Source: Hirudo medicinalis (Eukaryota; Annelida; Clitellata; Hirudinida; Hirudinidae). From it: DNA of 25,692 nt. Below the pieces are notes generated by a model. The model saw only the letters and a list, made by a program, of their open reading frames with translations, was not told the DNA's origin and searched no databases. The stretch is taken from contig MPNW01000042.1 in NCBI GenBank assembly GCA_011800805.1, positions 22,819 through 48,510 on the forward strand, written 5' to 3'. A program made the position numbers and the translations under genes. Shown piece after piece: positions 21,001 through 25,692 of this stretch; the stretch's first letter is position 1, and every line of letters starts with the position of its first letter.

Positions 21001-21524
21001 TGCAATCACCTTGCTTTGATGAGTTTCTCAGCCACTTCACAAGTGACTTTTCCCTCTTTCATACGTTTCAGTAGCCTATCAAAGCCCTCTGTACTAGTGA
21101 TGTCTTTGTCCTTTTAAATAAAAATATTCTCCTAAAATAAATGCTTTTTGAAACAACAACCTCTGAAGAAAACTTTTCATTAAAGCTAGTATCAATCCAA
21201 ACAATAAGACGCGAAGTGCGGAATCGTGTTAATCCTTATTAGGATTAAGCATAAATCGATGGAATCAGATATTTTAGACTCTACATTCTTTCGGGGAAGG
21301 AACGATGCGGTCGCTGCCCCTCCCAAAAAGCTCGTTAAAATGCTGACCACTTGTAAGGAGCGCTAAGATATTTTAAAAGCAAATACAAAAACTATTTTAC
21401 ATTGAAATTTGAGATGTAGGAATAGTTAATTTAAAATTATTTCGGTGTTAATCACCAAATACTACATAAAGATATCAATTACCCAGAACGAATCACGGTA
21501 ACATCCTGATCTCCGATTTTCCAT
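18051..21524 (-). CDS. PSTPIP-like F-BAR domain protein, eleven coding exons
   Basis: Membrane-bending and cytoskeletal adaptor by family. Exons (minus): 21524-21483, 21110-21010, 19714-19640, 19551-19406, 19338-19280, 19214-19110, 19015-18970, 18579-18500, 18430-18332, 18270-18174, 18097-18051. All have GT..AG borders and all phases agree, giving 298 aa. The start MENRRSGCYRDSFW joins DKDITSTEGFDRLLKRMKEG, then ARADDDYAKALLKIKRSAG, SLKTSLECLRNELDKMGHTL and SQYKKTMEAKKLYFNKSQEA. It continues with ENRLEFLREQLWQTCNVISA, SLENVDIGSDMAAFVARAST and RPDPIIFEQFNPSDGRT. This covers the whole F-BAR fold (residues ~12-285) and ends without an SH3 domain, as in PSTPIP2. The first exon lacks an earlier in-frame ATG (TAA upstream). 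PSTPIP1/2 is the nearest fit; other F-BAR classes are possible. Confidence 0.88.
19715..21009 (-). other. Second intron of the F-BAR gene
   Basis: 1295-bp AT-rich intron with canonical borders. No exon, repeat or RNA gene could be recognised inside it. Confidence 0.6.
21111..21482 (-). other. First intron of the F-BAR gene with a perfect hairpin
   Basis: 372-bp intron. A perfect 8-bp inverted repeat, ttaatcct / aggattaa, around a 4-nt loop lies at 21229-21248. Nothing else is recognised. Confidence 0.6.
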
Positions 21525-21567
21525 ATTTAACAGGTTTTAAATGTAACAAACAAACAAATCAATTAAT

Positions 21568-21771
21568 ATGTCTTTAACTTCTAAATTCTTTAGCAACGAA
21601 GACGACAGTGGTAACATCCATAAGCCAACAAGGATGTCAGATTTATTAGCTGATTCAATAAGTAAGCCTGAAGTAGAGAAGGCTCCGAGCTTTGTTATAG
21701 CTTTTAACCAACTAGAACAAGTATTATTTAGTAAACATTTTACGGAAGTTTTCTTCTCTATCAAATACTAG
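21568..21771 (+). CDS. Unrecognised possible first exon, divergent to the F-BAR gene
   Basis: Plus-strand frame of 67 codons starting MSLTSKFFSNEDDSGN, then HKPTRMSDLLADSISKPEVE and APSFVIAFNQLEQ. Composition and codon use look like protein up to NQLEQ. There a possible donor (GAACAA|gtatta, 21717-21722) would end an exon, and the residues after it look like intron translation. The start lies only 43 bp from the F-BAR start codon on the other strand, suggesting a shared promoter. No downstream exon was found before the hAT element or beyond. The protein family is not recognised. Confidence 0.35.
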   Translation: MSLTSKFFSNEDDSGNIHKPTRMSDLLADSISKPEVEKAPSFVIAFNQLEQVLFSKHFTEVFFSIKY

Positions 21772-22168
21772 AATCCCCTTTTATCGGGCACTGAATATTC
21801 AAGTGAAGTTAACTTGAAGTTATGGCTAAGTTCTGAAAAGTTTAATGACTTTTAATTAATGTAGTGGTCCAGCTCCCACTTCCGCCTAATCAATGATTTC
21901 TTTCGACTGGCTAAACTCTTCCGAATAATCAAATTTGTGGCGAAGTGATACACTTTCATTTATGACCAGTAAACACAAGATTCCACCTGATCATCTATCA
22001 AATTTTTATCCAATTGTTTGAAGGAGACTGATTTTCCAGATTAAAAAGGATTAGAAACAGTAATACGTCTTGGAGTTTGTTATACTTGAGACATTTGCAA
22101 AGAATGCTGAAAGTTGATTAAAATAGGCAAAACGAAAAGTTCAAATTGACTTTGGCGAAAGCGGATTG
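21772..22168. other. Non-coding region before the hAT insertion
   Basis: AT-rich sequence, possibly intron of the plus-strand exon just before it. No feature supported. Confidence 0.4.
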
Positions 22169-22176
22169 CTTTAGAA

Positions 22177-23368
22177 GTGGGCAACTTCTCCAGTCGGCGG
22201 GCCGGATATGGGAAAATGAAGTCCTTGGCGGGCCGGATTACTAAATCAATATCTTAATCGCGTATTTAGTCACCTATGCAAGGAATAAATCGTATTTAAT
22301 GTAAACTTGTAAACTTTAAAGCATAGAGATCAAAAACAGTATTTAATGAATTTAACGTAATGTACTTCAATAGCTGCTAAAGTCAATGCGACATCTACGT
22401 TCGATCAAAGACGAGCAAATTCATTGTCTAGTGCAGATATCATATTGGTATACTTCTGAGTTGACATCATCTGGGGTGCCATAGTTTCGAGTGTTGGAAA
22501 GTGTGTTCTGATATTCTGACTGAGCTGGCGAGAAAACAGTTTTTAGCTTCACCTTGAATGCCTTCACTGTTGAATACATTTCGTGAGCAAAAGTGCCCTT
22601 CCCTTGAAGTCTGGTGTTCAATTCATTCATATGTTCAAAGAGATCAACTGCAAACGCCAGATTCAACGCCCTTTCAGTTGTGATGTCAGGTCTTCAACAA
22701 TTCCTTCAATGCGGCGAGCCACAGTTCTTCTCGACAAACTGACTTCTTCAAACTTCTTTCTGTGTTCTGAACAGACTTGATCAGCTACATCGAGCATGCA
22801 CTTTTTGACAAAGTCACCATCACAGAACGATTTGCTGTGCTTAGCTATGTTGTATGCGACCACAAAGCTGGCATGAGTAGCAGCTTTCTGGGCTACTTTG
22901 GCTTTTCCGAATACAATCTGCTGCTTTGCAAGTTTTCTGTCCAATTCTGTTGCTTTTGTTTGCCGTTCCGCTGCTGATAAAGTACTGCCATAGCCTGCAT
23001 GTTTCGTCGCATAATGGCGACTAATGTTGTACTCTTTCAACACGGCAACACTTTCACTGTACAGCAAACATACTGCTTTCTTGCTGACTTCTGTGAAAAA
23101 GTACTTAGGCATCCAATCTTTGTTGAATGCGCGACACTCGCTGTCAACTTTACGTTTCTTGGCAAAATCCATGATAAAAATTTTATTGTAAATTCTAAAT
23201 ATAACCGAAAACAACCAAAGAATAACTAATTAGTCACTATTACTGCGACGCAGTAAGAAAGTAGTGGGAGATAACGGCGGGATGTGGACGGGGGCCACAT
23301 TATCATGTACGGTAAACAGTCTGCGGGCCAGTCAAATCCAGTCACGGGCCGTATGTTGCCCGTCCCTG
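22177..23368 (-). mobile_element. Internally deleted hAT transposon (GTF2IRD2/ZBED5-type) with target duplication
   Basis: The element is flanked by the 8-bp direct repeat ctttagaa (22169-22176 and 23369-23376). The right end, read inward, is cagggacgggcaacatacgg. The left end begins gtgggcaact, lacking the first few bases of the usual CAGGGGTGGGCAAC. A subterminal repeat ggcgggccggat occurs twice at the left (22196-22207 and 22227-22238), and a perfect palindrome lies near the right end (23240-23256). At 1192 bp it is well under the ~2.5-3 kb expected for an autonomous copy. The minus strand holds transposase remnants, described separately. Confidence 0.88.
22250..23172 (-). pseudogene. Broken hAT transposase (BED-finger N-terminus fused to C-terminal piece)
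   Basis: The N-terminal part runs from ATG 23172 (MDFAKKRKVDSECRAFNK) to about 22675 (TSQLKG). It shows a BED-type finger YFFTEVSKKAVCLLYSESVA followed by EYNISRHYATKH. The second Cys of the expected C-x2-C is Tyr (CLLY). The frame then jumps to LNLAFAVDLFEHMNELNTRL and QGKGTFAHEMYSTVKAFKVK, which in family members lies several hundred residues later. The RNase H-like DDE core is therefore deleted. A further frameshift follows at VKLK, after which another frame reads NIRTHFPTLETMAPQ and ALDNEFAR. The gene is non-functional. Confidence 0.85.
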
Positions 23369-23409
23369 CTTTAGAACATTGGGTATTGGGATTATATGCG
23401 TGTCAGGGT

Positions 23410-23494
23410 CATGGCTGTCGAGAGGGAGAGGAACAGGGGGGAAATACCCGAGGAGCCCGGCAATTTTTAGTTCCAGCCCGGGATTTAAAATATT
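23410..23494 (+). repeat. Dispersed GC-rich repeat, copy B
   Basis: Homologous to 11980-12053 by block alignment, with the same orientation. It lies 42 bp beyond the hAT right end. It carries a short insertion relative to copy A near gagaggaaca. Confidence 0.5.
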
Positions 23495-23599
23495 ATAATC
23501 AGTTATGCAACGTTTATAATTTATAACAATATATAACAATATTACTGCCATACTTAGTCAACCGCCCTAGAGGCGCTAAAAAAGTGCAATCATAACGAT

Positions 23600-23945
23600 C
23601 GTGGCATTCAGAAAACTTTCTCTGATTTCAAGCATTCAACAAAGTGGAAAGACAATCACACTTGTCTTGGTTTCCGCCCATTTTGGAATCCCTGGCAATG
23701 AGAAGGCCGATGTCTTTGCAAAAGCCGCCACAGATAGACCGCTGGATCCCGTGTGGCAAACCGGATGGGATGAAGACCCAAGAAGTCTTCACCACATGAA
23801 AATAAAGAAACTTGTGTCGATCTCATTTTCAGATGGATTTGCAAAAACGCGGCCACAATTAATTAAACAGCTACACTTTCCCTATTATTATTATTATTAT
23901 TATTGTTATTATTGCACCGAGGATCATGAAAACATCAAACATCAG
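23600..23945 (+). mobile_element. LINE fragment encoding an RNase H C-terminal part
   Basis: The plus strand reads LVLVSAHFGIPGNEKADVFA, the RNase H signature (V-AH-GI-GNE-AD) of I/Jockey-type LINEs. It continues with KIKKLVSISFSDGFAKTRPQ. A (TTA)n run (23885-23912) then interrupts the frame, and the reading resumes with CTEDHENIKHQP. That resembles CPQEDENVRHFL of the LINE at 1337-1645, so the zinc-knuckle part is damaged. No upstream RT is present, and the copy is truncated at both ends. Confidence 0.72.
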
Positions 23946-24205
23946 CCGTGATCCCCAAAGTCTCATGAAGGCAGATCGTTTGATTGATGGGCGTATCGGA
24001 GAAGATATGATCCCAGCCTAGGCAATTCGTCCATGGTTCGAGGTGTGGAAGATTGGATGAGACATGAGTAGGGGGGTTGGGATGGTTGGGTGGTATTAGG
24101 AGAAAAAGAGTCTGAGGAAATCTTCTAGAATTGGCAGTGGTTGACTGTTAAATTCAAATTTTTTTATTGATTTCAGAATCATTCCTGTGGCTTTTGAAAC
24201 CTTAC
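23946..24205. other. Non-coding region
   Basis: No gene or repeat recognised. It would be intronic or downstream if the acidic exon beyond it belongs to a minus-strand gene. Confidence 0.4.
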
Positions 24206-24261
24206 CATCCAATACCGTCATTATTATTATTGTCATCATCGTCATCGTCGTCTTCATTGTC

Positions 24262-24292
<31 letters not shown>

Positions 24293-24336
24293 TCAGTAGC
24301 AGCAACATCAGTAGCATTATCGTCGTCATCGTCGTC

Positions 24337-24379
<43 letters not shown>

Positions 24380-24539
24380 GTAGCAGCAACATCTGCATTG
24401 TCACCATCATCATCGTCATCATCATCGTCGTCGTCATCACCAACCAATCCGTCGGAACTGTCTTCATTCTTAGTGCTTTCGTCAGTCCTTCCGATGCCGG
24501 AGTCCTTTTCGTGGGAACTGTTGTCAATTGCCTCCATCT
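24206..24539 (-). CDS. Acidic exon with PDZRN3/4-like motif (gene fragment)
   Basis: The minus strand has a proposed acceptor gacgtcag|AG (24540), then MEAIDNSSHEKDSGIGRTDE and STKNEDSSDGLVG, followed by about 75 residues that are mostly Asp with DVAATD spacers, ending NNNNDGIG. A strong donor G|gtaagg follows at 24205. The core HEKDSGxGRTDESTxNxxSS matches, from memory, a linker after the second PDZ domain of PDZRN3/PDZRN4 (LNX-like RING-PDZ ubiquitin ligases). The poly-Asp part replaces the Glu/Asn-rich sequence there. Exons for RING, PDZ or the conserved C-terminus were not found, so this is either an isolated exon of a long gene or a remnant. A 26-nt candidate exon may lie at 24707-24732. 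Confidence 0.5.
24216..24443. repeat. TCA/TCG trinucleotide microsatellite
   Basis: Long runs of tca and tcg units broken by two copies of gtagcagcaacat(c/a). On the minus strand they encode the Asp tracts of the acidic exon. Confidence 0.9.
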
Positions 24540-24552
24540 CTGACGTCGACAA

Positions 24553-25098
24553 AGATCGGAGTTGAACTCTTGAACTTTCGAATCGAGGTCAACCAATGAC
24601 AGGAAGGAATGTAAATGTTTCGTGGTCACTTTTCATGTCGGGTCAAAATGTAGGTGGAAAGGTCAGAAGGTTAAATCAGAGTTGGCTGTCGGAATGGACT
24701 GAACTTAAGGATCACCTCTCGATGGCAGCCGCCAGTGACATCTGAAATTGGAATGAATTTTTCTAAGAATTCTTCTTATAAAAAATCTATTAGTTACAAA
24801 ATAAAAGTTACAATAATAAATAACTTATTGTTGTTGCAAACCTGGGGAACTTCTGGGGGTCCGTAAACCATGGCATTATGTTAATTACATGTTAGTTAGT
24901 GTATTCAGTAATTATCAGTATTTTAGTTACTTATTAAATTAAATAATGATTACAAGATTTAAATTTTTATTGTTAAAAAAATATATATATATATTAATTA
25001 TTTTTCGAACATTTTCATGTTAATCATTGAAAAAGAAAAAGCTAGAGAAAGAAGCAGGCGACTAAATTGTTTTTATCAGCGGCGAATGACAAATAGCG
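24553..25098. other. Non-coding region between acidic segments
   Basis: AT-rich, with a short (TA)n run at 24981-24995. On the minus strand a possible mini-exon (acceptor ccaatttcag, donor G|gtgatc) lies at 24707-24732, unsupported by homology. No PDZ-coding sequence was found here. Confidence 0.4.
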
Positions 25099-25108
25099 GA
25101 TGATTCGG

Positions 25109-25190
25109 CATCGTCGTCGTCTTCATCTTCATCACGACGCTCCATCGTCGTCGTCTTCATCTTCATCACGACGCTCCATCGTCGTCGTCC
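25109..25190. repeat. 34-bp tandem repeat, 2.4 copies
   Basis: Units 25109-25142 and 25143-25176 are identical, and a partial third copy starts at 25177. The unit begins catcgtcgtcgtcttc and ends cacgacgctc. Thirty-four is not a multiple of three, so each copy shifts a reading frame across it. Confidence 0.92.
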
Positions 25191-25407
25191 TCCTGCTCCT
25201 CTCCATCTTTGACATCAATCATTGACTCCGAGATAAGCCGAATGGTCTTCTCATAAATAGCCATTTCATGGTAGACATCTTCATCATCACTATCATCACC
25301 AACCTCAACAATAGGATCATCATCATCATCATCATCATCATCATCGTCCTCAACATCATCATCATCTTCATCAATAGCATCAGCGTTATTGTCATCGTAT
25401 TCGCGTA
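25166..25407 (-). CDS. Acidic possible exon upstream of the PDZRN-like exon
   Basis: Minus-strand open segment after a possible acceptor (cacaag|TA at 25408). It reads REYDDNNADAIDEDDDDVED, an Asp run, PIVEVGDDSDDEDVYHEMAI and YEKTIRLISESMIDVKDGEE, then enters the 34-bp repeat where TGA (25168-25166) stops it. The non-repetitive part (DVYHEMAIYEKTIRLISESM) looks like real protein with mixed helix character. I do not recognise the family. It may precede the 24206-24539 exon in one gene, or be unrelated. A donor inside the repeat (TC|gtgatg) is an alternative to the stop. Confidence 0.4.
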
Positions 25408-25414
25408 CTTGTGA

Positions 25415-25493
25415 GGATGGATGGATGGTAGTGATGGATGGATGGTAGTGGATGGATGGACGGTTGATGGATGGATGGGTGGTGGATGGATGG
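25415..25493. repeat. GGAT/TGGA microsatellite
   Basis: Imperfect tandem tetranucleotide (ggatggat, tgga, interrupted by tagtg and tggtgg). Confidence 0.9.
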
Positions 25494-25614
25494 AAATATT
25501 AAAAGTGGTTTCCTTCTAATTCTAATGAAGGTCTATTGATTTTATTAATCTCCTTCGTGTTGATGATATGACGATCTTCGAAAATCCATCTCCATTCCCA
25601 ATCTTTCAATCCAT

Positions 25615-25692
25615 TCATCCGTCTATCCATCCATCCATCCATCCATCCATCCATCCATCCATCCATCCATCCATCCATCCATCCATCCATCC
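25615..25692. repeat. ATCC tetranucleotide microsatellite at window edge
   Basis: Nearly pure (atcc)n from about 25623 to the last base, the reverse complement of the repeat at 25415-25493. The array is cut by the window end. Confidence 0.95.

Noticed and set aside
23504..23516. agttatgcaacg, also found in the LINE 3' ends at 1206-1217 and 4996-5007
   Set aside because: It is only 12 bases with no tail or further similarity, so it may be chance.
24096..24629. Long Met-rich (minus), Ser-rich and Ile/Val-rich (plus) frames
   Set aside because: They are alternative readings of the TCA/TCG microsatellite. Only the Asp-rich minus frame is tied to a recognisable motif and a good donor.
1..25692. 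CRISPR array, prokaryotic operon, phage or toxin-antitoxin system
   Set aside because: Spliced animal genes and LINE/hAT content make the window eukaryotic. No evenly spaced repeats or such genes are present.

Overview
The window reads as nuclear DNA of an AT-rich invertebrate animal. The evidence is short spliced introns with GT..AG ends, animal-type genes (a riboflavin transporter, THUMPD1, the bHLH-zipper factor TFAP4, an F-BAR protein), abundant decayed LINE and hAT copies, MITE-like inverted-repeat elements and long trinucleotide and tetranucleotide repeats. Nothing in it looks prokaryotic. The species is not identifiable from the sequence alone. One run of 142 N bases (15416-15557) shows it is a draft assembly.

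Layout. 1-2900: an unrecognised possible coding segment (~420-840), a tRNA-Glu-like relic, the 3' end of a LINE on the minus strand, and a fold-back element. 2925-4844 (-): a two-exon SLC52A riboflavin transporter. 4981-5316: two tiny LINE 3' ends inserted at one site, with three copies of the target sequence, then a decayed 28S rRNA fragment. 6930-9155 (+): a broken non-LTR retrotransposon with endonuclease and reverse transcriptase remnants. 9694-10722 (+): a two-exon THUMPD1. 11404-12482: a hAT remnant next to an inverted-repeat MITE. 13171-16260 (+): a four-exon TFAP4. 18051-21524 (-): an eleven-exon PSTPIP-like F-BAR gene, rebuilt here by splice phase and family alignment. 22169-23376: an internally deleted hAT transposon with an intact 8-bp target duplication. 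23600-23950: a LINE RNase H fragment. 24206-25692: acidic, poly-Asp coding segments on the minus strand, one with a PDZRN3/4-like motif, set among microsatellites.

The host genes are unrelated housekeeping and regulatory loci: vitamin B2 uptake, tRNA cytidine acetylation, E-box transcription control, and membrane or cytoskeleton scaffolding. They do not form a functional cluster. I see no convincing new defence or mobile system. The points most worth a second look are the twin LINE insertion at one target, the unannotated F-BAR gene, the probably artificial assembly gap inside TFAP4, the 28S pseudogene, the fold-back element and the poly-Asp exon.
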